A stretch of DNA of 64,000 nt from Acanthochromis polyacanthus (lineage: Eukaryota > Chordata > Actinopteri > Pomacentridae): the NCBI RefSeq assembly GCF_021347895.1, contig NC_067134.1:30439449-30503448 (forward strand), read 5' to 3'. Below, in pieces: positions 26,001 to 40,600 of this stretch (its first letter is position 1; each line of letters opens with the position of its first letter). The notes under the pieces are model-generated. The model was not told the DNA's origin. It saw only the letters and a list, made by a program, of their open reading frames with translations, and ran no database searches. Made by a program: the position numbers and the translations under genes.

Positions 26001-28114
26001 ATGTGTTCAGTTGAGTATCTGAGAGAGTTGATCAGCGACAGACTAGCTGCTGCTGCTGGAGAAATATTCTCAGAGTTTGAAAAAACCATCGTCCAGTACC
26101 AGGAGGAGATCGATCGTCAGCGCAGACTGCTGGATGTCATCTGGAAACCACACATCCCCTTACAGCCCATAGGTGTGTATGTGTTTTGATGGTGAAGAAT
26201 TCCACTTCTAGCATGTAGAATATCATGAAGTGTTCAGATGAACTGAGACACACTGTGAGGAAGAGAGAATGGGCTCATAATATGGAGTCTGTTAGTTGAT
26301 GCTGTGTGGAGTTTTAAAAACGTGATCGTTGTGTTGATTGACCCTGGAAGCAAGAACCAAAGTTTCCTGTTCAGAGGTGCTGGAAGTGTTTATCTGAACT
26401 ACTCCACACTGACAGCAACTGCATTGTGTTATCAAACAGTTTAATAATAAAACTCTGACAGAGGACTCAGTCATTCCATCATTTCAGTCCAGAGACATAA
26501 TTCCATGTATCGAGATCATTCATGATCTAAAGAAAGCGCACGTACAGAGTTAGAGAGTATAGAAGTAATGTGTTCAACTGCATTCCACTATTAACATGTT
26601 GGGTTTCACTGATGAGTCAAATCAACAGTACAGTAACCAGCAGTAAAATAAGAATAACATTAAAATCCAAATGTCCTGACAGGTTTGAAGGCTGAAGAGG
26701 ACAGCAGCTTTATTCAGACAGATTTTAATGGATCCCCATCAAACCTGTCTGTGTGGTGTGTAGAAAAGTACCCAGTGGTGTTTACCATTAGAACTTTGTG
26801 CTCCTGTATCCACTGTGGAAAAACGTGTTCACAGAAATGTTCAGTCATTTGGAGATGCTTGTATCATTCCTGCTGCTGTTTCATGGCTCAAAGATTTCTA
26901 TTATAAACCATTATATTCTTTTTGCATCAAACATTCAACTGTTGAGCTGAATTTGTTGGAGACAGCCAGTCCTGGACAAAGTGACAGATGTGTGTTCTCT
27001 CATCATCACAGTAGTAACCGTTATCTTTTGTCTCTTTTTCCCTCCAGAGCTCCCACAGTCTTATGTCTGTGAGAATGAGAAGACTGTTGTTGACCATCAG
27101 CCCCATGACCAGGAGAGAAACTCCATGGTGGACCATGAGGACCCAGAGCCTCTACAGATTAAAGATCAGCAGGAGGAACTCTGCACCAGTCAGGACCAAT
27201 CAAACCCAGAGATTTCTCAAATTAAAATGGAACAGGAAGAATTGTGCACCAGTCTGGACCAATCAAACCCAGGGTTACCACAAATTAAAGTGGAACAGGA
27301 TGAACTCTGCTCCAGTCAGGAGGAAGAGTTAATTGGATTGAAACAGGAGACTGATACCTTTGAGGTGACTCCTGCTGATGAGGAAAGTGACCACAGTGAA
27401 CCAAAACCAAACAGTGATCAGCTCCTGTTTCACATCTCTTGTGTAGCTGAGAGCCCAGATCAGGAAGGATGCAAGGATGTAGACTCAGGATCAACTAGAT
27501 GTATCGAGCTGAAACCAAGACATCAGAGTAACAACAGTCACAGTAATGATGTAGACAATGCTCCAACATCAGCGAGACAGTGTGATAATGACAAGGCAAG
27601 AAAATGTACAACATGCGAGGTCTGTGGAAAAGCTTTTAGTCGTAAATCAAATTTAATCAAACATCACAGAACCCACACAGGTGAGAAGCCATATTCTTGT
27701 GAAACCTGTGGAAAAAGCTTCAGTCAGCGGAGCTCTTTGACTGAACACTTGAAATATCACACAGGTGAGAAGCCGTATGTTTGTGGAACCTGTAAAAAAG
27801 GCTTTATTCGACGGACCCATTTGACTGCCCACATGAGATGTCACACAGGTGAGAAACCATATGTTTGTAACATTTGTGGAAAAAGATTTTCTAGTTCATC
27901 AGCACATAATAGGCACATGGCAGTTCACAAAATGGGAAAGCCATATTCTTGTGGAACCTGTGGAAAAAGCTTCAGTCAACAGACCTATTTGACTGTCCAC
28001 ATGAGATGTCACACAGGTGAGAAGCCATATTCTTGTGGAACCTGTGGAAAAAGCTTTAAACATAGTTATCAATTAAAAGCCCACATGAGAATCCACACAG
28101 CTGAGAAGTCATGA
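26001..28114 (+). CDS. C2H2 zinc-finger protein with six fingers
   Basis: Two exons, 26001-26172 and 27048-28114, join through a split GAG codon (G plus AG) with a GT donor and a CCTCCAG acceptor; the protein has 412 residues. I start at MCSVEYLREL because this is the usual N-terminus of a large teleost zinc-finger group, although an ATG 33 bases upstream is in frame. Residues 1-57 form the helical segment with IVQYQEEIDRQRRLLD, which is typical of that group. An acidic linker follows, with a unit like EELCTSQDQSNP repeated three times. Six C2H2 fingers occupy about residues 247-408, most joined by HTGEKP linkers and all with both Cys and His pairs. The protein ends soon after the last finger. 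It is a likely nuclear DNA-binding protein; the targets are unknown. Confidence 0.85.
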
Positions 28115-30033
28115 TCCTGAAACATCTGTGAAAAATAAAGAAGAACTAAGCTTGAAACAGCATGTAAGAATTGGTACAGGTTAAAAGTAGATGTTTTAGA
28201 TTTAAAGCAGCTTTCGTCTGTGCTTCAACAACAATTGTGAGGAAGTATGTAAAAAATCCTTGATGATTAGACCAGATGGAGTCTGGACTGTGGTGGTGGA
28301 GCAGCAGGCAGAAGAACCAAACTGAATGTCTGGATGGATATGGTATTGGTACAGACTGCTACATTTCTGCTATCATGACATCCTTCATCAGCAGAGCAGT
28401 GATTGGAGATAATGTGAAGCTGTTTGGAACATTTTCACATCCTGCTGAGAGAACATGGCTGTTCAGGTGTGAACATACTGCTGGAATCCACTCAGCTTGA
28501 GCTCTGCTGTCTTTCAAGTAAAAGGAGGCAACGAGATACAGAGACATTGTGACAGTAGAACACAACAGAGTGTGTCACTGCAGCAGAGGAGATCTGGACG
28601 TGAAATAAAGTTGTAATAAAACGTCTATAGCTCCATGACTGCTTCATGAAATGTTTTGAATGTTTTCAAACAGATGAACATTTACAAGTTGTTTCATAAT
28701 GAATGTAACACTGAAGAGCCCCAGCAAGAATAACTCTGAGTCAGATATCAAAGACATAACCAACATTATTATGTTTTCAAGCAACAGACATGTGGTTTTA
28801 CTAGTAGTAGCTGATACACTCCTGCAAATTTCAAAACCAGAAATGTTAAAAACCGGTGAAGCTGTGCTGCAGTTTCTGCTGGTTACATAAAGGTCTTATG
28901 CTATTTATTTCTTCTATTGTCACCACATAGGTCATCTGTGTGATTTGTTAGTAGGATCTCATTGTGTCGTCATACAGCACATTGAACCCTTGTATTGTCT
29001 GAACGTCCTGAACACTCCTCCTGTCCTCAGGGTCAGAAATGACCTGCCTCCACTGAGCCTCTAAAATAGAGCAGCTTAATGGAATTTTTAACCAAAAATC
29101 TATTTTACATGAAGAAACAACCTGTCATGCATCGCACACTTTGTGAATGCCTGTTTTTGCTTCCTCAGAGGGTAGAAAGACTATTTAATCAGTGAACACC
29201 ATTTGTTTTTATTCCATTGTTCATGCTGTAACTGTTTTCTTTCTTTAAGTAGAGGTTTATTATCACTATTATTGCTGCTAAAGGTACTGCATAGGTGTAA
29301 ACATTTCTTGTTTTGCAAGAGATAATACTTCTATAGCCTAATAAAGTACCAGACATGTGCAGAAGTGAACTTGAAATGCATTTTTGATGGGAAACAACAG
29401 TGTACTGTATACTGTACAATGGAATATAAAACTACAAAACTCAACTACCAGATACTAGTACTCTCTCATTTTTTGAGTCATTTCTCCCACCCGAAAGATG
29501 CATAACCTACATCAATCATAAGAATAGAAAAAATAACACATTCAAGCAAAATATTCCAACATATTAAGCTCTAATTAACACATGGAGGACAGAATGGAAC
29601 TGTATTTGTCACTCGTGCAGCACACAGTATTTGTTTTACAGTCCTTCTTGTTACTCCTGGATGACTAAAAAAATCTGATCTCTGACCTGCTGGGAACTGA
29701 AACCTGAAAACTGCCCTCATGGCTTCAGCAATATCAGATTAGTCCATATTCATTTGAAAATCTGCAAATATGACAATCTCAACAGTCCAGAAGTAGCCAG
29801 GGTGTAGAATATTGACCCCACTATGTATTATGCTAGTTATTTAGTGTTTTGTAACCTTGGTCACTTTTCCATGGGGGTCAATTTTCTATGTGACACCGGG
29901 TAAAAAATGACCTGAAGACAGTCTTTGTACCCTGGTGGTGTACAGCTTTGATGAAAATATAAACAAAAACAATACAAAAAAAAAAGAAAAAGGAAAAAAG
30001 TCTCTCGGCACAGACCAGGCACAGACCCGAACC
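28115..30033. other. 3' UTR followed by gene-free DNA
   Basis: The first 500 bases are probably the 3' UTR of the six-finger gene. After that I see no coding sequence. A TCCTCAGGGTCAGAAATGACC stretch near 29020 resembles MITE termini but has no clear partner. Confidence 0.5.
28604..28609 (+). terminator. Candidate poly(A) signal of the six-finger gene
   Basis: AATAAA lies 490 bases after the stop codon, with a second, looser copy just after it. Another AATAAA lies much closer, at 28134-28139. Either or both could be used. Confidence 0.5.
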
Positions 30034-30948
30034 CAGGCCCGGACTGGCAATCGGGAGAGGCGGGACTTTTCCCGGTGGCCTGCCTCCTTATTGGCCTGCC
30101 TGGACAGGCCAGCCACGGACTGGCAGGCCAATGAAAAAAAGTTGATCGGCTTTCTGGCAGACAGGCCAGAGACAGCAGCGCTCGAAGCCTTACAGAGTAC
30201 ACGCCCACCCTCCTGTCACTCACACAAAGCACGTGCTCTGAGCTGATTGGTTAGTTGCTTTATGGCCCGCCCCTTCATAGCGAGAACGCACTGCATGCAC
30301 TGCAGAGCGGTGATATGAGAGTGAGCCGAGAGAGTGGAAGGAGCGAAGATTATGGAGCACCCTTACTTCAAGTAAGTTTACAAACGGTCGGTTCTTCTCA
30401 CAAATGCATCATCAGACTTCAAAGGCCAAAATATAATAAAAAATGTCTGGCCAAATAAGCTCCACAGGTGTCAGGTGGGTTGCAGGAAGCCTGAAAACGT
30501 TTGAGACCCCCTCTTCAGGTAGGATAGGCAGTTGACTTACAATTTTCAGTTACAAAATGAACACTGGTGTTTGCATATATTATTAGCTATGACCAGCTGA
30601 CATCTAAATGATTTGCTGACAAAATAATATATATTTTTTTAATTCCACATGTTATATAAATAATAGGAAAAGGAAAACACTGGAAAAATTGGTGAGGGTA
30701 GTGAAGAGATTACAGAAGAGAAAAGTACTGGACTGTATGGAGCTGTCGTTATGGTTGTGTTTAATAGACTTACTGTCTGTTTAGTAGTGTTGTAATTGCT
30801 ATAACATAACTGTAAAAGGCATATTTTTGGAAGGAAAAAAACCAAAATTTCGGTGCATTATCCCACATGACACAACCCTTGCGGTGGCAGAAGTGGCCTG
30901 ACTGATTGGAAATCTCCCGGCCTGAATTTCTTTCCCTGTCCGGCCCTG
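30034..30948. mobile_element. Non-autonomous hAT element
   Basis: The element has an exact 8-base target duplication CCCGAACC (30026-30033 and 30949-30956). It begins CAGGCCCGGACTGG and ends, inverted, CAGGGCCGGACAGG. These ends and the 8-base duplication identify hAT. No transposase is encoded in the 915 bases. Confidence 0.85.
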
Positions 30949-31690
30949 CCCGAACCGGAACAACGTGATGACAACAACACCATATGGTGCTGTGAAAAGC
31001 GCGGTTCCCGTTTTGGTTGGTCGACAGAAACTGTTCGAGAAGAAGAAGACGACATGCCATTGGCTGTTTTGACGTGACGCTTCGCAATTTCAAAAACCAT
31101 CGCGCGGCGGTTCCAGTTTCCAGTTCGAGGAGACAGCAGCTAATGTCGAGGCTGGAGGAATGAGAAAGGTAGAAGGCAAGTATCAAACTGAAGCTGAGTC
31201 GCATTAGCTTTATGTATCACCATGCCTCTGAGTTTACTCAGTCGGCAAAAGGCACTGAATCTGCTGGCATGTCGTCAATTGAAATGTTAGCTAACTATGA
31301 TGACACAAGCATGGCCGGCGGTGTCGGCGTCTGTTAGCTAGCTGCATTTTAGCATTCAGCCAGACCAGCTACTAACGTTAGCTTACCACTTAACAGTGAG
31401 TCATTACGTTTGTTTTTGTGAACTGACTCAGGCGGAGAGAAAGACGAACATTTGTTCAAGATCAAACAACCCTGCCCTCTGAAGTGGACTGCGCTGGACT
31501 TCCAAGTACACCATGTATTGTTGTGTGTGGTATGAATATTTTTCTTTCTCCACCACAATATATTAAAACCAAAACACAGAAAACTATTACTACTATTACT
31601 TTGATTGTTATTGTTATACTGGACTCAGTAGTAACATGATAATTTAATTTTAATTTTCTTTTGTCCTTCTCTTGTCCCTGTACACAACAG

Positions 31691-34600
31691 GAAACTCGAC
31701 TTTGGCAGCGGAGAATTTCATGCTGTCTGTTGACCAGACCATTGTGAATGGCCACATCAGAATCTTCAGTGATGCTCTTTTGCTGATGTTTGGTTTGTAC
31801 TACTGTATGAACATATCTTACCCAGCAGCCCAAGCATCAACTTTGGAGTTCTTACAGAGGTAAGACACCACTAGTCAATTTAATACATCAAAATAAGATA
31901 TACAGTACAGACTAAAAGTTTGGAAACACCTGATAATTTTCTACATTTTTCTTTATAAATCATTGGGCGTTTCGATCAGAAAATTAGCTTAAATATATCA
32001 TATAGTAGAGGGACACAGTGATATTTGAGAAGTGAAATAAAGTGTATAGGATTTACAGAAAGTGAGTAAAAATTACTCAAACAAAAATAGGCACATGCAT
32101 AAATATGGGCACCCATTTTGTTTTATTAATTTAGCACAGATTTGTTTGCAGTGACAGAGGTCAAACTTTTCCTGGAGGTCTTGAGCAGGTTTACAAACAA
32201 ATGTAGAAGAATTTACACCTTTTTTTTTTTTTTTTTTTACTCTTTTCATGAGAATCCAGCCACATTCAGTTATCATTGCTGTGAATGAGAGATGGAGGTT
32301 TTTGCCCAAAATCTCACAATTCAGGCCCCTGTTCATCCTCTTTTTACTACGGATCGGTTGTCCTGTCCCCTCTGCAGAAAAGTAGCCCCAAATTATGATG
32401 TTTTCACCGCCGTGATTTAAAGTAGAGATGATTCCCTGAGATGTCACCCATCACTTTTTTCTCTCCAAACATAGAGAGTGGAGTTTACACCCAAAAGTTT
32501 TATTTTGGTCTGATCTGATCGCATGAAGATGATCCAGAGGAGAACTGGGAAAATGTCAAGTGGTCAGATGAACCAAAATAATACTTTTGGGTGTAAACTC
32601 CACTCTCTGTGTTTAGAGAGAAAAAAGTGATGAGTGACATCCCGGAAACATCATCTCTACTTTAAATCATGGTGGTGAAAACATCATAATTTGGGGCTAC
32701 TTTTCTGCAGAGGGGACAGGACAACCGATCTGTTGTAAAAAGAGGATGAACAGGGGCCTGAATTGTGAGATTTTGGGCAAAAACCTCCATCTCTCATTCA
32801 CAGCAATGATAACTGAATGTGGCTGGATTCTCATAAAAAGAGTTAAAAAAAAGTGTAAATTCTTCTACATTTGTTTGTAAACCTGCTCAAGACCTCCAGG
32901 AAAAGTTTGACCTCTGTCACTGCAAACAAATTTGTGCTAAATTAATAAAACAAAATGGGTGCCCATATTTATGCATGTGCCTATTTTTGTTTGAGTAATT
33001 TTTACTCACTTTCTGTAAATCCTATAAACTTTATTTCACTTCTCAAATATCACTGTGTCCCTCTACTATATGATATATTTAAGCTAATTTTCTGATCGAA
33101 ACGCCCAATGATTTATAAAGAAAAATGTAGAAAATTATCAGGTGTTTCCAAACTTTTAGTCTGTACTGTATAATGCACATACTGTAAAACTGAGCACTGC
33201 TCAAGTGCTGAAATGATTAGTACAGGGTTCCCAAACTTTGGCAACTCAGGGCCCACTTGAAAATCTCAAATTTTTTTGCAGCCCACCTCTGCCCTCATTA
33301 ACAATACAGAGGCCTAATAATGCGATTTCAGTGCACTTTTTTTAATCTTAATGATAAAACGTTCAGGACTGACCTGAAAGTTGCATGAAGCTCCAAAGTC
33401 ACTAACGCAGCATACTGATGCTACCAGTTCATGGAACATCCTGACTGAATCCTGAAGAAACCAGAGAATGGCTTCAGTTTGGGAAGATGATTCGCTTCCA
33501 TGTTCACTAAGGGTGGGACAGTTCACTAATCCACAGTATGGTTTGATTTCCATTGTTGTTTTCCCTCTCCAGAAACACCATTCTATTATTACATTTTATT
33601 CAAAATAAAGATGGTCATATCTCAAAAATATTAGATTACTACAGGGGCAATTCTAGGATCAGAGGTTTAGGGGTGCTGAGCACCCAGAGGTGCCCAGCCA
33701 GGCAAGATAAATTTCTTCATTGTTTTGTACATTTTAATGGAGTTTCACTCCCACATTTGTGAAAGAAAAGCATAACACTTTTTGAAAAGGTCTGTGACTA
33801 AACCATCCAATCTGATAAAGTTTATTTAAATGCGGAATCACTGCAAAGGAGGAATGCATTGGAATCTTAAAAGAAACATATCGTAGTCCTAATTTCTGGG
33901 AAAAGACGACTCATTTAGATACAGCAGCGCCTCAACATACACATAAACAGCATGTATGTTTCTGGAGTAAACCAGCTCCCTATACCAAGCACCAAAAAAA
34001 CAAAAAAACAAAAAACAAAAATGGACCTAGGACTTATTTTTTGACTTTTATTTGAAATGTGATGCACAGCATTTTTTTTCCCTGGTCTGCACGCTCTCAT
34101 CTCCCAGAGTCTCTCCTTCTTCTCTTCCTTTTATAGCGAAATTAAACAAATAGAAAAACAAATAGATAATTAGGGAAATGTAATGAAGAAGTTCTGTTTA
34201 GAATGAAGTCCACTGATATCTGTTAAGTGTGCTTCTGGAAGGCATTTAATGTGGGGAGAACACATAACCTCCATGACATATATGTAAAATTATATTGTGG
34301 CTTATACTCTTTAACACTAGAGTATGACAAGGTTAGTAGTTTCTTTTTTGTTAATGTTTTTGTTCTCCTTTTTAGACTGTTTAATACTCCAAGCTGTAGG
34401 TTGGATTTTTGCTTGGAATTTTCTTTTTTTTGGTGTTCAGAGTTCAGAGTCAAATCAGGTTCCATCTACATGAAGCAGCATTTTCCCTATACAGTATGTG
34501 TCATATCTTAAGCAACTGCATATGAGTATTAAAATCTGTACTTGGAATATAAAGGGGTCTAATAATGTTATCAAAAGGAAAGCTGTCCTTAACTGTCTCA

Positions 34601-37600
34601 AAAAAGACAAGATTCAAATTGCATATTTGCAGGAAACACATTTAAATGATGCGGAGCATAAGAAGTACCTTAGAGAGTGGGTTGGTCAGGTGTATTTTTC
34701 ATCATATTCAACAAACAAGAGAGGAGTAGCCATATTAATAAATAAGAACCTGCCATTCACTGCTACTGATTCATACAAGGATACTGAAGGAAGAATTATA
34801 CTAGTTAAAGGAATTTTATATGGTGAGACTGTTCTGTTGGGAAATATTTATGCTCCTAATGTCTGGGAGGAGTCATTCTTCACCCTGCTTCTTAGTCAGC
34901 TTGTGGAAATGGATTCTCCCAACATAATCTTGGGAGGAGATTGCAATTGTAGTCTATGCCCAATATTGGACAGGTCTTCACCTTGCTACTCTCAGTCTAA
35001 AAATACAAGAGCAATTAAAAATATTATCAAAGAGCTGGATCTGCTGGATGCCTGGAGACATCTAAACCCTCTCTCTAGGAGCTTCACATTTCATTCTTTA
35101 CCCCACTCATCAGCGTCTCGTATTGATTATATATTAATATCTAAATGCCTCGGTCATTTAATAGAACAATGTGACATTGGCCATATTGCACTCTCAGATC
35201 ATGCCCCTGTTATTCTAGTGATGCGTCCTATTAGACCTGTAGAGCGATCGTTTTCCTGGAGACTAGACACACTATTGTTTCTGGATCCTAATTTTACGAA
35301 ATTTTTGGAACAGCAGACAGATATTTACTTGGAAACCAACGACAAAAAAGATACTGACCCAAGAATTATATGGGAGGCCTATAAAGCCTATATGAGAGGT
35401 ATTATCATCTCATATGCAAGTCAGAAGAAAAAAGAGCGAGCAACTGAACAATCTGAAATGGAAAAGAAAATAAAAAAATTTGAAGAAGAGTACTATGCAG
35501 CTAAATCGGAGGATGTCTTAACGGATTTGAAATCTTCCAGAGTGGCACTAAACAATTTAATAACAAGGAAAGCTGAAAAGGATATCTTATTTGCTAAACA
35601 AAGACTTTATGAATTTGGCAATAAACCAAATAAATTACTGGCACGCCTAGCAAAGAAGGCCCCTGCTAAATCTTTTATCTCAGTTGTACAGGATGAGGAT
35701 GGTCACCGTCAAATGAACAATCGTCAGATAAATGATAGATTTAAAAGGTTTTATGAAAAATTGTACAGCTCAGAGACCAACTTAGATAAACTCAAGGAGG
35801 GGAACTTTCTGAATGGTCTAACTGTGCCACAGTTATCAGATGATCAAGCTAACCTATTAGAAGGTCCTATTACCTTACTGGAAATTGACACAGCTATTTC
35901 ATCACTTAATTCAGGTAAATCACCTGGAGCAGACGGCTTCCCCATTGAATTTTATGAAGTGCTGAAAGGCAAGATAAATAAATTACTACTAAGAGTCTTC
36001 AATAAATCCTTTGAACTGTCAAAACTCCCGGAGTCTATGTATATTGCAAACATAACAGTAATCTTAAAAAAAGATAAAAATCCAGAATTCTGTCCATCTT
36101 ATCGACCAATAAGCCTCCTCGGAGTGGACATGAAAATATTATCTAAGGTGTTGACGCATAGATTAGAGCGGGTGGTGACTCACATCGTAGGGGCAGACCA
36201 AACTGGATTTATCAAGGGTCGAATGTCCTCTAACAATACAAGACGATTAATTAATATTATTCATTTCCTTAATCACCATCAACTTCCAGGTGCCATGGTC
36301 TCAATGGATGCCGAAAAGGCATTTGATCGAATTGAATTGGAATATTTGTTTGACGTTCTGAAGAGATTTGGCTTTAAACCCTCCTTTATAGATTGGATCA
36401 AATTATTGTATAAAATGCCTACGGCCTCTGTCTTGACAAATGGCCTTGTATCGGCACCATTCAGACTAACAAGAGGCACAGCCCAAGGAAGTCCATTGTC
36501 ACCACTTCTCTTTGCCCTGGCGATAGAGCCATTAGCAATAGCTATAAGACAAAATCAAAACATTAGAGGAACAATTATAGGGGCTAGAGAGTATAAACTT
36601 TTATTGTATGCGGATGATTTACTTTTGACTTTAACAGACCCAGCTAACTCAATACCGGCATTGATTGAGTGTGTTAGAGAATTTGGACACATATCAGGAT
36701 ATAAGGTCAATTTTGGAAAATCAGAAATAATGCCTCTAATTGGTTGCAGCCAAATTGAACCATCCTTGATTAGACCATTCTGCTGGGCCCCTACAGGCCT
36801 TAATTACTTAGGAGTTAAGATTACACCCAGAATTGACCAACTCTATGCTGAAAATATTAATCCTTTGCTTAAACACATTCAAGAAAAGATGATAAGTTGG
36901 AGGAGCCTCCCCATATCCCTTATCGGGAGAATAAATTTAATCAAAATGACAATTCTTCCTAAAATAATGTACCCTTTGTCAATGCTCTTTCTGATTCTAA
37001 AAACAAAGGATATTGGAGACATTAACAAAGCTATGTCAGACTTTATATGGGCTGGTAGGAAACCCAAAATTAAACTTGACATTCTTCAACTCCCAAAGGA
37101 ACGAGGTGGGTGGGGTTTACCCAAAATTGAAAACTACGTATTGTCAATTCAAGCCAGGATAATTTCTTTATGGATGGCTGATAAAGCTGACACACCATGG
37201 CTTGAGATAGAGGAAGTAATCTGCAAACCCTTCCCCCCAGTAAACTTATTGGACAAACGAGGAAGAGAATTACCAGCCATAACCAGAGATAACTTTTTAA
37301 TTACAAATATAATAAAAACGTGGAACAGCCTCAGGAAAATATTTCAGAAAACCCATTCATTTAGTTCCCTCACAACACTGGTGGACAACCCAGAATTACC
37401 AGGAGGAGCAGGATCCAACTTTAAGAATTGGAAGGAATCAGGTATTAAAAGAATCTATGATTTGTGGGACAAAGGGACTTTTAAAACATTTGAATCTTTA
37501 AGGACTCAATATAAAATACCTACCAATGACTTTTACAATTATTTACAAATTAGACACTATGTGCACACTAAAATGAACACTCTTAGTCCCTCACTGAATT

Positions 37601-40600
37601 TTCATTTACTAGAAGAAACACTTTTGGAATGCCAAAGGCATAAACACTTTGTGTCCAAATTTTACTGTAAGCTACAAAATTTAAAAGTTGACAGGCTTGA
37701 GTCATTAAGAACATATTGGCGTACACTACTCAAGGCAGAAATAGATAAAGAATCATGGGAAGAAATTCTACTGCTACCTTCTAAAATATCAATATGTAAC
37801 AGATATAGGGAGATGCAATATAATATTTTACAAAATGTTTATATATCCCCCTATATTTATAGCAAATACACAATAGGAGCATCCCCAAACTGTCTAAAGT
37901 GCAAAATAAATATAGGAACCAGATTTCATTGCCTCTGGGAATGTAAAGAAATTAGGCTGTTTTGGCAGGCTGTATGCACAGAGATAGGTTTACTGATAGG
38001 GCAACAACTCCTTCCAAGCCCACTACTATGCCAACTGGGACTCATACCAGATTCTTTAAAGGTACACGATGAGATTGTCCAATTTCTTTTAATGATGGCT
38101 AGGAAGGTTGTAATGACTAAATGGGTTGGGGTTGATCCCCCCTCTATTCAACTGTGGAAGTCTCTACTATCTGAGGTGCTCATTTTAGAGAGATTGAGGT
38201 ACTGTATTGGTGGTAGAATTCATCTCTTTACAAGAAAATGGGGAAGAGTGATTACATTTTTTGGCATTCGGTGTGGTTTGAAATGAATGAACAAATTTGG
38301 TTAGGGGACTGGTCTGTTTAGGTGTGAAAGAACCTTCTGCTTGCTGTGCTCTAATCCTTTCTGTACTCAGCTAATTATCTATTTATTTATTTTTGTTGCT
38401 GCTGCTGTGAATTGTATGCTGGACCTACTATGATTGTAATGTATATACCATGCTGAACTCTTGTTTTGTTTTATTTGTATTGTGTTTTTTCCTTGTTCTG
38501 GAAAATCAATAAAAAGAATGTTAAAAAAAAAAAAAAAGAGCTAGCTGTCCGAAGGAAACAAAATCTGCTTATGATCACCTCTCTGAAAAACACTTCATAT
38601 CTTTTTTTTTTAAATGTACAAACATAGTAAAAAAAAACAACTGAAAATTGCTGTTTACATTGAACATTTTCCTTTCTAAGTTCACTGTCTCATGGCTACA
38701 ATTTCATATTTTACATACAGACATAGAAGTGCCATCAATTTTTGTACCAAATGTAAAAGTGAATGAATAAACACGTCTACCAGAAAAAAATAAAAATAAA
38801 AAAATTATATTGTAGTGAGATCCAGGTTTAAGTGACCAAACATTCCACAGCAGATCTCCTCCTCAGATAACCACAAACTCTCTCCTCTCAGAAAGCTTAA
38901 ACAAACAAGACTAAGAGCCCAAAGTGCTTTTTTTATGACCAGAGAGAGCCCTGTATCATCTCAGATGTGATCCAGGACCATCACCCAGGACACCCCTGGT
39001 TCATGTTTATGACGACCTCTGACAGTGCTTAAGAGACCCCTTTTTGCAGGCTATCACTATTTCTGTATTGAATTGGGACATGTATGCTTTCATGTATTTT
39101 TAACTTCACATACAAACCCTTTTTGCAGAGATCTGCTAACACCTTTAAGCTTAATTACCATTTAAATGTTTGTGGTCCACACCGACAGAACTTTCACACC
39201 TTCTTAAGGAACTGTTGTTTGCAACTCTGAAAAGTGCTTTGATGAACTAAATGTCCTCGCAGCTGGACCTCTGCTCTCCCGGTCTGCCATCAGATAAGCA
39301 GGATCATAAATATTCTAATGACCTGCTTCTCACCTCTGAAAGGCTGGCAGAGATTTTCTCCTTTGTCCCGTCACAGAACTTCTAAAACTCACATTCAAGA
39401 ATGTATTTTTGTTATTCTGTGTTTACAAAAGATATAGTGAGATGTCAACATGCATTTTGAACCAACTCCCGTTTTTTAGCTGGTTTAGATTGAAAGTTAT
39501 CAAACCTATTGTGTTATTCATGAACAGTACATTTTGCTTCCACAGCTCAACATTGCCCCCTATTGACGTCGGAATGCCATGACATTATCAAGGTTTTATT
39601 ACTGTATTAACCATAAAACGTTGCGTTATTCAGGTTTCAAAGTCGTTGGAAACTGTTTTATTCCGCCTTGTATGAACGTATGTTACCATGTTTTCACTGT
39701 GATACATATAATAACCATTAGAATGCACACAAACATATAAATAGAAACTAGAACTCACATATTCTTAGACTAGCTTGTATAATCAGTTTTATTTTATCTT
39801 TGATCGGTTAAAATATATTGTAAGGACCATTGAGGAGTAAACAGATCGTTCTTTTTGCGCGTTTTAATATTTTTAATCATTATTTGATCCGGTTTCATCT
39901 CTCCCCTCTGAGCCCAAGGAGGTTCCTCCTTCAGACTCAAAGGAATGCGCTCCGCCGTTGACACTTCCACGCCCCTTCTCAGAGAAAATCCTTAAAACCA
40001 GCCATCTCACGTTGCTCGTTCTCTTTCGCCTTTGCCTCTTTTTTCTAACTCACTTACAGAACTACGTCCGAGCGATTCTTCTGTTTTTTCTTTGGCGCCT
40101 TCACTTTTCTTTTGTTCTCTTTATTCTAAGCTCATCCTGGTTACAGAGCGGGCCTCTGTTAACCATGATTAATCAATTTTTTCCTTTTAATCAAATAGAT
40201 ATCTTCGCTCACTACTTAAACAAATCAACTCCATTTCTGTTTGACGACAATTATTTTTAATCAAGAATTATTTTGATTCCGTTTCACGGCTCCGACAGTT
40301 TTTTAGAGGCTTCTTTACCTATCTGCTCTACAGCCAAAACTACCGGCAGAGATAGACAAGAGCCTGTGGTTTTGTTTTGTTTATCAAGCTATTTTTCGGT
40401 CAAGTCAACCCCAGAGAAAGACGAACGATTCCTGCGTTCTCTCCACCATCTGCTGAGATCCACCCAGCTGGCCCGAACCGAACCAGAGGCGCTCAAAAGC
40501 ATCAGCAGGCAGGACGCTAAGACGTTGCCATAGCGACAGACTTCATGACTCGGGGATCCGCCAAGGATTGAAGTTCCGTTCAAGACGCAACGTGGTCCCA

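Noticed and set aside
26685..26906. Possible extra exon with IHCGKTCSQKC between the two exons of the six-finger gene
   Set aside because: It vaguely resembles half a zinc finger but lacks the histidine pair and borders that keep the frame; the two-exon model joins cleanly without it.
33223..33310. Second hAT end (CAGGGTTCCCAAACTTTGG)
   Set aside because: The start looks like a hAT terminus, but I could not find the opposite end or an 8-base duplicate, so I do not list it as an element.
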